The notes beneath the pieces are model-generated. The model was not told the DNA's origin, did not search any database, and saw only the letters and a list, made by a program, of their open reading frames with translations. From Streptococcus suis (GTDB lineage: Bacteria > Bacillota > Bacilli > Lactobacillales > Streptococcaceae), in assembly GCF_902702775.1 (NCBI RefSeq), contig NZ_LR738724.1, positions 496,001 through 560,000 on the forward strand: a stretch of 64,000 nt of DNA. The letters run 5' to 3'. Below, in pieces: positions 9,811 to 18,489 of the stretch. The position numbers were made by a program, and so were the translations under genes. Each line of letters starts with the position of its first letter. The first letter of the stretch is position 1.

Positions 9811-9980
9811 GTAGTTTTCTACAGTACATATTCTCGTTTTAAGACAACAAAAAAACCAGCTTTGGCCAGCTGATTTTTTAGGAGATTTATGAAAAATTTT
9901 AGGATACACTTATAGTATACTCGAATTTTCAGATTCTTCATCGGTCTGTAGACCTATTTTGTTAAAAAATAAACATGTGT

Positions 9981-9986
9981 TATAAT
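9981..9986 (+). promoter_or_regulatory. extended -10 promoter of GNAT gene
   Basis: TGT-TATAAT, predicted start near 9993; AGGGAAG ribosome site follows at about 10001. Confidence 0.7.
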
Positions 9987-10014
9987 AGAAAAAATAAAAA
10001 AGGGAAGATTTTTT

Positions 10015-10482
10015 ATGACAATCCGTAAAGCTAGACAATCTGATATTCCAGTTTTAAATGAATTGCTTCAAGATATTTTACAGGTGCATTACCAGGCACG
10101 ACCAGATATTTTTAAAAGTGCAGGTCAAAAATTTTCTGAGGCTGAATTAGTAGCACTTTTGGAAAATCCAGATAAGCCTATTTTTGTCTTTGAGCTAGAG
10201 GGACAAGTGGTTGGGCATCTTTTTTGTGAATTATCTACCGCAACAGGCGATGTTTTAGAACCAGTTAAAACCTTGTTTATTGATGATTTGTGTGTAGCCA
10301 ATTCGGCGCGTGGTCAAAAAATTGGCGAGCAACTTTATGAATTTGCTCTTTCCTATGCTAAGGAGCAGGGTTGCCACAATCTTACCTTGGATGTATGGGC
10401 TGACAATGCAGGAGCTGTCCGTTTTTATGAACGCCAAGGAATGAAACCGCAAAAGTTTCGTATGGAGCAAATAATAAATTAA
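10015..10482 (+). CDS. GNAT family N-acetyltransferase
   Basis: 155 residues, single GNAT domain. The acetyl-CoA-binding loop is in LFIDDLCVANSARGQKIGEQLYEFA (about 88-112, core RGQKIGEQL), and the C-terminal motif NLTLDVWADNAGAVRFYERQGM is the classic beta5-alpha4 region. The acceptor cannot be predicted. It is a single-gene unit with its own promoter and shares a bidirectional terminator with mvaA. Confidence 0.85.
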   Translation: MTIRKARQSDIPVLNELLQDILQVHYQARPDIFKSAGQKFSEAELVALLENPDKPIFVFELEGQVVGHLFCELSTATGDVLEPVKTLFIDDLCVANSARGQKIGEQLYEFALSYAKEQGCHNLTLDVWADNAGAVRFYERQGMKPQKFRMEQIIN

Positions 10483-10504
10483 AAAAGAGGGAGTCCCTCT
10501 TTTT
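10482..10504. terminator. bidirectional terminator GNAT / mvaA
   Basis: AAAAAGAGGGA pairs with TCCCTCTTTTT around a one-base loop region; serves both convergent genes and overlaps the mvaA 3' end. Confidence 0.8.
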
Positions 10505-11762
10505 AATGTTCTCTCATTTTTGCTAATAATTTTTGAGCAGTTTCTAGGTTGCTGTGCTTTTCTTTCCGCAGGAGTTGGGCTAGTTGGTCTACTTCATGCT
10601 CCTCGGCACCAGCAAGTAGTGCTAGGGATTTTGCCTGGAGCTTCATATGACCAGCCTGAATCCCTGAAGTAACAAGAGCACGCAGGGCAGCAAAGTTCTG
10701 ACAGAGACCGACAGAAGCGATGATAGAAGCTAATTGGCGTGCCTTTGGTTGTTGGAGAAGGTCAAAAGCGACAGCTACCTTTGGATTGAGCCCGATAGAG
10801 CCACCGACGGAGGCGATCGGAAGAGGTAGGGTGATGGAGCCGACCAAGTGCTCGCCATCAATGGACCAAGTAGAAAGCCCCTTGTATTGCCCATCACGGC
10901 TGGCATAAGCATGAGCCCCGGCTTCGACTGCCCGCCAGTCATTTCCTGTAGCGATAACGACAGCATCTATACCATTAAAAATCCCTTTGTTATGTGTCGC
11001 AGCACGATAAGGGTCCGCTTGCGCCAGTTTGCTTGCCAGGGCTATTTTTTGAGCAGTTTCTTGAGCAATGGCAGAGCTGGTAGCCAGACTAGAGATGGCA
11101 ATATGGCATTGGGCGGTGACCAGTGACTCCGTTGCATAGTTGGAGAGGATTCCCATCAAAGCCTGTCCCTTGCTGAGCTCTTCTAAGTCATCCTTAACAG
11201 CTTCTAACATGTTATTGAGGATATTGGCTCCCATGGCTTCTTGTACATCAACTTGAAGATAGACAATCAAAAACTCATCCTTACTCTCAACAGTCAATTC
11301 TCTTGCACCGCCCCCTCGTTTAACAATAGAAGGGTGTGCTTGATTGGCAGTTTCTAAAATACTCTCCTTCTGGTCAAGAATCGCCTGTGTCGCTCTGCTA
11401 TGGTCCGAAATATCGTAGAGAGCAACTTGTCCAATCATGATACGGTTGTGAATAGTCGTTGTAAAACCGCCAGATTTAGCGATGATTTTGGCTCCGAAAG
11501 ACGCAGCTGCAACCACAGAAGGTTCTTCAGTAACCATCGGTACAGAATAAGTTTGTCCATCCACGAGCAGTTCAGGAAGTACAGAAAAAGGTAGGGAAAA
11601 TGTTCCTAGATGATTTTCTGCCATCTTTCCCGCAATTGCTTCTGGCAGGTTTTTGTCTTTGTATAGAATGTCTAAGCTATCTTCGGATAGGGAACGATTC
11701 TGACGGAGAATATCAATGCGCTCTTGGCGTGATTTTTTATAAAATCCGGAAAAAGTTGACAT
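10503..11762 (-). CDS. mvaA: hydroxymethylglutaryl-CoA reductase, class II
   Basis: 419 residues, class II (bacterial) HMG-CoA reductase. It interconverts HMG-CoA and mevalonate; in streptococci it works in the biosynthetic direction. Visible blocks are the substrate region AIAGKMAENHLGTFSLP near 43, EAMGANILNNMLEAV near 178, and the C-terminal part with the catalytic His in IQAGHMKLQ. The start has AGAGGA 4 nt upstream. It is the last gene of a leftward thiolase-mvaS-mvaA set, separated from mvaS by a 61-bp gap holding a hairpin. Confidence 0.94.
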   Translation of the reverse strand: MSTFSGFYKKSRQERIDILRQNRSLSEDSLDILYKDKNLPEAIAGKMAENHLGTFSLPFSVLPELLVDGQTYSVPMVTEEPSVVAAASFGAKIIAKSGGFTTTIHNRIMIGQVALYDISDHSRATQAILDQKESILETANQAHPSIVKRGGGARELTVESKDEFLIVYLQVDVQEAMGANILNNMLEAVKDDLEELSKGQALMGILSNYATESLVTAQCHIAISSLATSSAIAQETAQKIALASKLAQADPYRAATHNKGIFNGIDAVVIATGNDWRAVEAGAHAYASRDGQYKGLSTWSIDGEHLVGSITLPLPIASVGGSIGLNPKVAVAFDLLQQPKARQLASIIASVGLCQNFAALRALVTSGIQAGHMKLQAKSLALLAGAEEHEVDQLAQLLRKEKHSNLETAQKLLAKMREH

Positions 11763-11784
11763 AGGTTCCTCTTTCTACAAGAAA

Positions 11785-11810
11785 GCCCCCCTTGGTGAGA
11801 GCCAAAGGGC
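11785..11810 (-). terminator. hairpin between mvaS and mvaA (possible partial terminator)
   Basis: On the minus strand GCCCTTTGG pairs with CCAAGGGGGGC and is followed by TTTCTT. It may reduce read-through from mvaS into mvaA, but the U-tract is short. Confidence 0.45.
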
Positions 11811-11823
11811 GCCGTTTTGGCTA

Positions 11824-12978
11824 CTATTTACGATAGATACGTTTGTGATTGTCCACTTTGATAAGGGCAAAGGGAGTTTGGTCTTCTGGTAGGTCAAGGG
11901 ATGAACCAGTTTCATCAAGGGGAATTTCTTCAAAGAAGACTTGTTCGTATTCCTTAACGCTGAGTTTTGTACGCTGATTGAGTTGTTCTAAACGATTTTC
12001 TTGTAAGTGGTCGCGATAACCTTCAACGAGTTGACCGCTGAAAATTTCACAGACAGCGCCGCTACCATAGCTATAAAAGAGGATTTGATCCCCTGTCTCT
12101 AAAGCTCTGCTATTTTCCAAAAGGGAAAGGAGGGAGAGGAAGATAGAGCCAGTGTAGATGTTGCCGACAACCTTATTATAGACGATTGCTTCTTGGAAAC
12201 GCTCTGTCAAACGTTCCAATGTTTCTTCGTCCTGAGTGATAGCCTGCAATCCTTTAAGACCTTGCTTGGAGAAAGGAATGTGTAAGCACATGGCAGCAAA
12301 ATCGTTGAGGGTTTTGCCTGTTTTTTGTTGATAGTAGCCGAAAGTTGTCGTCAAGCAATCGGTGTACTGTTCAGTTGAAAATTTACCATCAACACGTGGA
12401 TATTTGTCGTAGTTAGGACGCCAGAAGTCGTAGATGTCACGTGTCTGGCAGACATTATCATTGTTGAGGACCAAAATTCGTGGGTTTGCGGTTACCAACA
12501 TGGCAACTGCCCCAGCACCTTGGGTAGGTTCACCGCCAGAAGCGACTCCATATTTTGCAATATCACTAGCAATGACTAGGACTTTTGATTCTGGGAATTG
12601 AGCGATATGGCTTTTGGCAAGACTTAGTCCAGCGGTTGCACCGTAACAGGCCTCCTTCATCTCGATGGAGCGAGCGAAGGGCTGAATACCGAGTAATCCA
12701 TGAATGGTGACGGCAGCTGCCTTACTTTGATCTACGCTAGATTCTGTACCGACAATAACCATGTCAATGGTTTGTTTATCTTCTTCTGTCAAAATAGCTT
12801 CGGCAGCCCTTGCACCAAGACTGATAATATCTTGAGTGATAGGAGCTACAGCCATTTCAGACTGAAGAAGACCAATCTTAAATTTATTTGGGTCCACATT
12901 GCGGGCTTGGGCTAAATCAGCCAAATCTAAAACATAATCGGGTGCCGCAAATCCGATTTTATCAATACCGATGTTCAT
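11824..12978 (-). CDS. mvaS: hydroxymethylglutaryl-CoA synthase
   Basis: 384 residues. It condenses acetyl-CoA with acetoacetyl-CoA to HMG-CoA, the first committed step of the mevalonate route to IPP. The nucleophile is Cys111 in MKEACYGATAGL; Glu79 in VGTESS and the later CLHIPFSKQG His region complete the active site. The ATG at 12978 is preceded by AAAGGA at 6 nt; an upstream frame extension to 13023 would overlap thiolase and lacks a ribosome site. The thiolase directly upstream provides its acetoacetyl-CoA. Confidence 0.95.
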   Translation of the reverse strand: MNIGIDKIGFAAPDYVLDLADLAQARNVDPNKFKIGLLQSEMAVAPITQDIISLGARAAEAILTEEDKQTIDMVIVGTESSVDQSKAAAVTIHGLLGIQPFARSIEMKEACYGATAGLSLAKSHIAQFPESKVLVIASDIAKYGVASGGEPTQGAGAVAMLVTANPRILVLNNDNVCQTRDIYDFWRPNYDKYPRVDGKFSTEQYTDCLTTTFGYYQQKTGKTLNDFAAMCLHIPFSKQGLKGLQAITQDEETLERLTERFQEAIVYNKVVGNIYTGSIFLSLLSLLENSRALETGDQILFYSYGSGAVCEIFSGQLVEGYRDHLQENRLEQLNQRTKLSVKEYEQVFFEEIPLDETGSSLDLPEDQTPFALIKVDNHKRIYRK

Positions 12979-13006
12979 AATATATCCTTTGTGTACAAAT
13001 GATAGG

Positions 13007-14191
13007 TTAACTTGTTTGCGCATTGGAAACGATTAGGGAGATGCCTTGACCGCCTCCGATACAAAGTGAGCAAAGACCAAGCTCTTTTTCTTGCTTGATT
13101 AATTCGTGAATCAGAGTGACTAGGATTCGACTACCACTAGCTCCGATTGGATGTCCAAGGGCGATAGCACCACCATTGACATTGACTTTTGCAGGATTAA
13201 TGCTGAGTTGTTTGACAACTGGAATTGATTGGGCTGCGAAAGCTTCGTTGAGTTCAAATAAGTCAATATCTTCGACGGATTTGCCGATTTTTTCAAGGGC
13301 TTTTTGACTAGCTGTTATAGGACCTAACCCCATATAGGCAGGATCTAAACCGCTTGTTGCATAGGCCTCAATATAGGCGAGTGGCTGGATATTTAGCTCA
13401 CTGGCTTTTTCATCAGACATGAGTACCAAGACAGCACAGCCGTCGTTGATGCCAGAAGCATTGGCTGCGGTGACGGTTCCATCTTTTTTGAAAGCTGGAC
13501 GGAGTGTTGCCAATTTTTCAATTGGCGTCAGACGAGGATACTCATCTGTGGCAAAAATAGTTTCGCCTTTCCGATTTTTTAGTCTAATAGGAACAATTTC
13601 GTCAACAAATCTTCCCTCAGCAATAGCTTTTGCAGCCTTCTCTTGGCTACTGTATGCAAAAGCATCTTGCTCTGCGCGACTGACTTGATAGCGTTCAGCA
13701 ACATTTTCTGCAGTAATGCCCATGTGATAGTCGTTGAAGGCATCTGTCAATCCATCTGTTAACATGGAATCTTCCAGACTAATATGCCCTAATTTACTAC
13801 CAAACCGGCTAGTTTTGGATAGATAAGGTGCCTGGCTCATGATTTCAATGCCTCCAGCCACAACTACATCATTGTCACCGAGAAGGATTGATTGTGTGGC
13901 AAGAAGGACTGATTTGAGACCAGAACCACAGACTTTATTGACTGCATAGGCAGAGGTTGTCTGAGGAATGCCTGCACGAATAGCAATTTGACGTGCAATA
14001 TTTTGTCCTTGTCCTGCTGAGAGAACATTTCCGAAGATAACTTCATCAACGCTGTCTGCAGGGATGTTTTTATTAGCTAAGGCTGTTTCGAGGACTTGCG
14101 CCCCTAAATCAGCGATTTCAATATCTTTCAGACTACCTCCGAAACTGCCGATGGCAGAACGATAGGCAGACACGATAGCTACTTTTTTCAT
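13007..14191 (-). CDS. acetyl-CoA C-acetyltransferase (thiolase)
   Basis: 394 residues, biosynthetic thiolase II type. It joins two acetyl-CoA to acetoacetyl-CoA for the mevalonate pathway. Cys88 in NKVCGSGLKSV is the acylated cysteine, the His is in NGGAIALGHPIGASGSR, and the second Cys is in CSLCIGGGQG near the C-terminus. The start has AGGAG 5 nt upstream. First gene of the leftward thiolase-mvaS-mvaA operon, with 28 bp between it and mvaS. Confidence 0.94.
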   Translation of the reverse strand: MKKVAIVSAYRSAIGSFGGSLKDIEIADLGAQVLETALANKNIPADSVDEVIFGNVLSAGQGQNIARQIAIRAGIPQTTSAYAVNKVCGSGLKSVLLATQSILLGDNDVVVAGGIEIMSQAPYLSKTSRFGSKLGHISLEDSMLTDGLTDAFNDYHMGITAENVAERYQVSRAEQDAFAYSSQEKAAKAIAEGRFVDEIVPIRLKNRKGETIFATDEYPRLTPIEKLATLRPAFKKDGTVTAANASGINDGCAVLVLMSDEKASELNIQPLAYIEAYATSGLDPAYMGLGPITASQKALEKIGKSVEDIDLFELNEAFAAQSIPVVKQLSINPAKVNVNGGAIALGHPIGASGSRILVTLIHELIKQEKELGLCSLCIGGGQGISLIVSNAQTS

Positions 14192-14240
14192 GATAACTCC
14201 TATAGTGGTATCGTTTTGAACTGTCGTGTTCAGCCTTACT

Positions 14241-14246
14241 ATTATA
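14241..14246 (-). promoter_or_regulatory. promoter of the thiolase-mvaS-mvaA operon
   Basis: On the minus strand TGG-TATAAT, about 50 bp before the thiolase start. The 5' leader contains a small inverted repeat TGAAC/GTTCA. Confidence 0.65.
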
Positions 14247-14311
14247 CCATTATTTTGTCTTTTTTCTAAGAAGAAAGATAGGTCTAGAGACTGAATTTAC
14301 ATGAAAGAGTA

Positions 14312-14326
14312 ATGAAAGCGTACACA
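14312..14326 (+). promoter_or_regulatory. candidate cre (CcpA) site upstream of gpmA
   Basis: ATGAAAGCGTACACA fits the consensus WTGNAARCGNWWWCA at 14 of 15 positions. It lies upstream of the gpmA core promoter (-10 TAAAAT at 14364-14369), a placement compatible with activation of glycolysis by CcpA. Inference from a consensus match only. Confidence 0.5.
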
Positions 14327-14339
14327 GATTGTGGAAAGG

Positions 14340-14369
14340 CTGGCATTTTTTTACCTTTTCGTGTAAAAT
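14340..14369 (+). promoter_or_regulatory. gpmA promoter
   Basis: CTGGCA (14340-14345), 18-bp spacer, TAAAAT (14364-14369). Confidence 0.5.
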
Positions 14370-14416
14370 AGAGAAGTATAAGAGGGGAACCTCAAAATTT
14401 AAAGGAGAATCCATAA

Positions 14417-15109
14417 ATGGTAAAATTGGTTTTTGCTCGCCATGGTGAGTCTGAATGGAACAAAGCTAACCTTTTCACTGGTTGGGCTGATGTTGATTTG
14501 TCTGAAAAAGGTACACAACAAGCAATCGATGCAGGTAAATTGATCAAAGAAGCAGGTATCGAATTTGACCTTGCTTTCACATCTGTATTGAAACGTGCTA
14601 TCAAGACTACAAACTTGGCTCTTGAAGCTGCAGATCAATTGTGGGTACCAGTTGAAAAATCATGGCGTTTGAACGAACGTCACTACGGTGGTTTGACTGG
14701 CTTGAACAAAGCTGAAGCAGCTGCTGAATTTGGTGATGAGCAAGTTCACATCTGGCGTCGTTCTTATGATACTTTGCCACCAGAAATGGCTAAAGATCAT
14801 GAGCATTCAGCACACACTGACCGTCGCTATGCACACCTTGATGATTCAGTTATTCCAGATGCAGAAAACTTGAAAGTAACGCTTGAGCGTGCCCTTCCAT
14901 TCTGGGAAGATAAAATTGCTCCAGCATTGAAAGACGGTAAAAACGTATTCGTAGGTGCACACGGTAACTCAATCCGTGCCCTTGTAAAACACATCAAACA
15001 ATTGTCTGATGACGAAATCATGGATGTGGAAATTCCAAACTTCCCACCACTTGTATTCGAATTGGATGAAAACTTGAACATTGTGAAAGAGTACTACTTG
15101 GAAGCATAA
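14417..15109 (+). CDS. gpmA: 2,3-bisphosphoglycerate-dependent phosphoglycerate mutase
   Basis: 230 residues, the standard dPGM length. It interconverts 3- and 2-phosphoglycerate in glycolysis. RHGESEWN at 8-15 carries the phosphorylated His9; the second His is in VGAHGNSIR, and [12 protein letters not shown] provides substrate contacts. Codon use is strongly biased, as expected for an abundant glycolytic enzyme. AAAGGAGA precedes the ATG. It is monocistronic, flanked by a candidate cre site and a UUCG-loop terminator. Confidence 0.97.
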
Positions 15110-15120
15110 TTCATTTAAGG

Positions 15121-15143
15121 CCTGAGTTCGCTCAGGCTTTTTT
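15121..15143 (+). terminator. gpmA terminator
   Basis: CCTGAG-TTCG-CTCAGG followed by CTTTTTT; compact stem with a stable UUCG tetraloop. Confidence 0.9.
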
Positions 15144-15178
15144 AGTTTTGAATATCGGACTTTTCATAGAGAGTATGG

Positions 15179-15184
15179 TATACT
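15179..15184 (+). promoter_or_regulatory. extended -10 promoter of gloA
   Basis: TGG-TATACT; AGGAGG ribosome site follows at about 15201. Confidence 0.65.
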
Positions 15185-15214
15185 GGTGGTATTAAAAGGT
15201 AGGAGGAGTTTATT

Positions 15215-15598
15215 ATGGCAAGTAAAAAAATGCTACATGCATGTTTGCGTGTTGAGAACTTAGAAGCATCTCAAAAATTTTATGAAGAAGCATTTGGATT
15301 TAAGGAAACCCGTCGCAAGGACTATCCAGAGCACAAGTTTACTTTGGTTTACTTAGCACTTGAAGGGGATGACTTTGAGATTGAATTGACCTACAATTAT
15401 GATCATGGTCCCTATATCGTAGGGGATGGCTTCTCGCATCTAGCTCTTTCTTCGGATGACTTAGAAGGGGACAATGCGAAACACAAAGCATTGGGCTATC
15501 CAACGACAGATATAAAAGGCTTGCCAGGAAGTCCAGGTCGTTATTATTTTGTGACAGATCCAGATGGCTACCGTGTGGAAGTCATTCGTGCAGATTAA
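15215..15598 (+). CDS. gloA: lactoylglutathione lyase (glyoxalase I)
   Basis: 127 residues, two betaalphabetabetabeta modules of the VOC superfamily. Glyoxalase I converts the hemithioacetal of methylglyoxal and glutathione into lactoylglutathione. Metal ligands are expected at His8 (MLHACLRVE), Glu in FEIELTYN, His in FSHLALSSDD and Glu in YRVEVIRAD, all present. It is a single-gene unit with a promoter and terminator. Sited next to gpmA, which fits the glycolytic origin of methylglyoxal. Confidence 0.92.
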   Translation: MASKKMLHACLRVENLEASQKFYEEAFGFKETRRKDYPEHKFTLVYLALEGDDFEIELTYNYDHGPYIVGDGFSHLALSSDDLEGDNAKHKALGYPTTDIKGLPGSPGRYYFVTDPDGYRVEVIRAD

Positions 15599-15603
15599 TT
15601 TAG

Positions 15604-15630
15604 AAAAGATTGCCTAGGCAGTCTTTTTTT
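15604..15630 (+). terminator. gloA terminator
   Basis: AAAAGATTGCC / GGCAGTCTTTT hairpin with a T-tract. Confidence 0.85.
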
Positions 15631-15691
15631 CTTTTCAGAAAAAAATCAGAAAATGGCAGAAGGGAGGGCATTAGGAAGTAAATCAATTATT

Positions 15692-15848
15692 TATACTCAA
15701 TGAAAATCAAAAGTAGCCTAGGAAACGAAGCCGAAGATAGAACTCTGTTACTTTCTTATTTCAAGGTAACAGGCTGAAAACCTCCACTGGAGCTTTTCAC
15801 TCATCAAGGCTCTTGACAACGGATAATTTTGATTTTCGAAGAGTATTA
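15692..15848. repeat. RUP-like intergenic repeat, copy 2 (157 bp)
   Basis: Same left end as copies 1 and 3 (TATACTCAATGAAAATC) and right end GATTTTCGAAGAGTATTA. Nearly identical to copy 1 apart from the right tip and a few single-base changes. Confidence 0.8.
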
Positions 15849-15881
15849 CCTAATCTTTTTATGAGTTTTTATAGAACTGTC

Positions 15882-15910
15882 TTGACAAGAGCCTTTAAAT
15901 GATTTAGCAT
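15882..15910 (+). promoter_or_regulatory. pgdA promoter
   Basis: TTGACA (15882-15887), 17-bp spacer, TAGCAT (15905-15910); begins 33 bp after the RUP-like repeat. Confidence 0.55.
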
Positions 15911-15942
15911 AGTTTATATATGTTTTGAATGGGAGGTTGGAG

Positions 15943-17340
15943 ATGAAAAAAGTTAGTTTTTGGTTGGGAATCAACATCGCCTTGCTCGGCATGATGGTAA
16001 GTTTGGCTTTTTGGTTATTTGCAGGACTTCAAGAAAGACAAGTTAGTCAGTTTATCGAGGAAAAACAACAAACTATCCTCGCTAAAGGCAAGGGCAAAAT
16101 TCAAGAGGGGAATATTGATACGACCCATGTTGTGGCTGCCTTACCTACAGATGATGCAGGTCAAGTCTTAGGACCTGTAGAAAGTCGAATGATTTCTTAT
16201 GTTCAAAGACGCTTTGGTCATAAAAAACCAGCAGGAAAAATTCAAAAACTGGTCTTTGTTTCGTCAATAGAGGGAAAAACGAATTTTAAAAATGTAACAG
16301 CTCGTGAAATTCAAGCGGAGCACTATAAAGTAGACAACTTGCAAATTAAAAAGCAGGATAAACTTCCGTCTGAGCGTGTGTTGTTGACGCAGGACAATGA
16401 ATTGTTTACCCTGGAAGATTTATTACCTAATTTATCCTCTGCAGCAAGTATTATTGTTGATCATCTAAGAGAAGCCTTACTTGCTCAAGGAATGGAAGAG
16501 ACTGATGTAGAAGCGATTGTCAAAAAGTTTGAAACACTAGACTTAAATGCTATCTCCTTTAGTTATGGAGACAGCCAATTAACCTTACAATTACCAGATG
16601 GTTACGGCATCAACCAGTTGCTTCTACCAATTTCAGATTTGTACCCAGTAGTGAAGAGTGATTACCTAGTAGATGCTGATAAGGTTGGCTATGATGAGTA
16701 TATGGCTGCACAAGTTGTGGATAAGAAACATTTGAGACAGGTAGCTCTAACCTTTGATGATGGACCAAATCCGAACACGACACCGGTAGTTTTAGATTTA
16801 CTGAAAAAATATAATGCCAAAGCTACTTTCTTTGTTGTTGGTAAGGCTGTAGCCGGGAATGAAGCTATTCTCCGTAGAATGGTAGCAGAAGGACACGTCA
16901 TCGCCAACCATACGTGGAATCATCCTAATCTAGTCACTATTTCTGGGGAGCAAGTACAGAGAGAAATTCAAGATACACAGGCAGCTATTGCTGAAGCTAC
17001 AGGTATTGTACCAACAATGGTTCGTCCTCCGTATGGTTCGGTTAACCAGGCTGTTGTCAATCAGATGGGACTTCCATCGATTTATTGGTCTGTCGATTCT
17101 AAAGATTGGAAGAGTCGCAATCCCCAAGCCATTTTGAAAGAAATAAAAGAACAGACTTGCCCAGGAAGTATTATCCTAATGCATGATATTCATCAGTCAA
17201 CAGTTGATAGCCTCGAGTCTGTATTGCAATACTTAACAGGTGAGGGCTACAATATGGTTACTGTAACAGACTTACTCGCCAGTCCTCTCAATCCTCAATT
17301 AATCTATTATTCACAAGAATTATCTGGTCCAGCCCAGTAA
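15943..17340 (+). CDS. pgdA: peptidoglycan N-acetylglucosamine deacetylase
   Basis: 465 residues. An N-terminal membrane anchor (about 5-27) is followed by a streptococcal PgdA-type middle region and a C-terminal NodB polysaccharide-deacetylase domain. The catalytic pair is Asp272-Asp273 in TFDDGPNP; metal ligands His323 and His327 lie in NHTWNHP, followed by RPPYG, DSKDW and MHDIH. It removes acetyl groups from GlcNAc in peptidoglycan and so lowers lysozyme sensitivity; PgdA is a described virulence factor in S. suis and pneumococcus. ATG 15943 is chosen (GGGAGG just upstream) over a TTG at 15925. Confidence 0.93.
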   Translation: MKKVSFWLGINIALLGMMVSLAFWLFAGLQERQVSQFIEEKQQTILAKGKGKIQEGNIDTTHVVAALPTDDAGQVLGPVESRMISYVQRRFGHKKPAGKIQKLVFVSSIEGKTNFKNVTAREIQAEHYKVDNLQIKKQDKLPSERVLLTQDNELFTLEDLLPNLSSAASIIVDHLREALLAQGMEETDVEAIVKKFETLDLNAISFSYGDSQLTLQLPDGYGINQLLLPISDLYPVVKSDYLVDADKVGYDEYMAAQVVDKKHLRQVALTFDDGPNPNTTPVVLDLLKKYNAKATFFVVGKAVAGNEAILRRMVAEGHVIANHTWNHPNLVTISGEQVQREIQDTQAAIAEATGIVPTMVRPPYGSVNQAVVNQMGLPSIYWSVDSKDWKSRNPQAILKEIKEQTCPGSIILMHDIHQSTVDSLESVLQYLTGEGYNMVTVTDLLASPLNPQLIYYSQELSGPAQ

Positions 17341-17347
17341 GAATGAT

Positions 17348-17394
17348 AAAAGGCTTAGAATCATGTTAGTAGAAACACTGGTTCTAAGCCTTTT
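17348..17394. terminator. bidirectional terminator pgdA / helicase
   Basis: AAAAGGCTTAGAA (17348-17360) pairs with TTCTAAGCCTTTT (17382-17394) around a 21-nt loop. Confidence 0.85.
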
Positions 17395-17406
17395 GTATAT
17401 TGTTCA

Positions 17407-18489
17407 TTATATTTTGTAGAGCTCTTGATTCTTGAGAATGACTTCTTGGACGGAGGCATACTTTTTCAATTGTTTTAGTTCGCTAGGACTAGATACTAGG
17501 GTGATGACAAGTCCCTCCTTTCCCATGCGTCCAGTACGTCCGGAACGATGAGTGTAGGCTTCTTGGTCAAAAGGAACTTCAAAGTTGAGGACACATTCTA
17601 AGTTATCAATATCGATACCACGTGCGACCATATCTGTAGCAAGTAGAAGATTGAGTTCGTGATTTTTGAAACGTTCGATGATGACCTTGCGGAATTTTAC
17701 GTTGACATCCGAAGCCAATGAAACTGCATTCACTCCATTATAGAGTAGTTTATCTTCGCTTGCACCAAGGTCTGATAGGCTGTTAAAAAATGCAAGAGCA
17801 CGAAAATCAGGGATATTGGCAAACTTACGTAGAGTTTCCAAACGTTCACGCTTATCTACCATCATATAGCAATGCTGGATATTATCTAATTTCTGCTCAG
17901 ATAAATCAATGCTTTCAATGTCTTCAGCAATTTTTTGACGGTCAAATTTAGCTGTTGCACTCATGTAGATTAACTGGTGGTCACGAGGTACGTAGTTGAT
18001 AATCTTTTCGACAAACTGATATTGAGAATCGGAGAATAGCTGATCAAATTCATCTAGGATGATGGTGTTAATATTCATCATCTTGATTTTTTTCAATTTA
18101 ATCAACTCGAAAATACGACCAGGTGTTCCAATCAGGATTTCTGGTCCTTTTTTTAGTCGCTCAATCTGGCGTTTTTGACTGGAACCAGATAAGAATAGTT
18201 GAGCAGTCAACCCAATTGTCTCCGACCAAGTCTTACAAACATCAAATATTTGGCCAGCCAGCTCTGTATTTGGTGCGAGGATGAGCAATTGTTGGGCTTT
18301 TTTAGGAGTTAGGGCTAATAGGCTAGGCCAGAGGTAGGCAAGGGTTTTTCCTGTGCCTGTTGGGCTGATAGCTAGAAGGGACTTGCCGTTTGCAATAGGC
18401 TCAAAGGCCTGGACTTGGATAGGAGTAAAGTCCTCAAAGCCAAGTAGGGTAAGCTGGTTCGTCCAGCTGGAGGGAAATTTAGATTTCAT
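17407..18489 (-). CDS. DEAD/DEAH-box family RNA helicase (motif II is DEFD)
   Basis: 360 residues, a core two-RecA-domain helicase without a long tail. Q-motif region FTPIQVQAFE (21-30), motif I SPTGTGKT (42-49), motif II ILDEFDQLF, motif III SATAKF, motif V ATDMVARGIDI and motif VI YTHRSGRTGRMG are all visible. The usual DEAD is replaced by DEFD, a variant seen in one streptococcal helicase lineage. It probably remodels RNA in ribosome assembly or decay. Co-transcribed behind the Gfo/Idh oxidoreductase, which it overlaps by 11 bases. Confidence 0.9.
   Translation of the reverse strand: MKSKFPSSWTNQLTLLGFEDFTPIQVQAFEPIANGKSLLAISPTGTGKTLAYLWPSLLALTPKKAQQLLILAPNTELAGQIFDVCKTWSETIGLTAQLFLSGSSQKRQIERLKKGPEILIGTPGRIFELIKLKKIKMMNINTIILDEFDQLFSDSQYQFVEKIINYVPRDHQLIYMSATAKFDRQKIAEDIESIDLSEQKLDNIQHCYMMVDKRERLETLRKFANIPDFRALAFFNSLSDLGASEDKLLYNGVNAVSLASDVNVKFRKVIIERFKNHELNLLLATDMVARGIDIDNLECVLNFEVPFDQEAYTHRSGRTGRMGKEGLVITLVSSPSELKQLKKYASVQEVILKNQELYKI

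Larger units (their letters stand above)
9463..10014. other. 550-bp gene-free region: second hairpin, RUP-like repeat, third hairpin, promoter
   Basis: No ORF with a credible start is present. A terminator-like hairpin stands at 9548-9596 (AAAAAAGCCTA ... TAGGCTTTTTT with inner CAACGT/ACGTTG). A RUP-like repeat runs 9654-9810, a third U-tailed hairpin lies at 9849-9879, and the promoter of the next gene is at 9981-9986. The stretch AGACTGTTTTATCCCCCGCCTAG at about 9500-9522 resembles one at 33195-33222. Confidence 0.7.
15631..15942. other. intergenic region with RUP-like repeat and pgdA promoter
   Basis: No coding signal is present. It holds RUP-like copy 2 (15692-15848) and the pgdA promoter (15882-15910). 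Confidence 0.7.
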
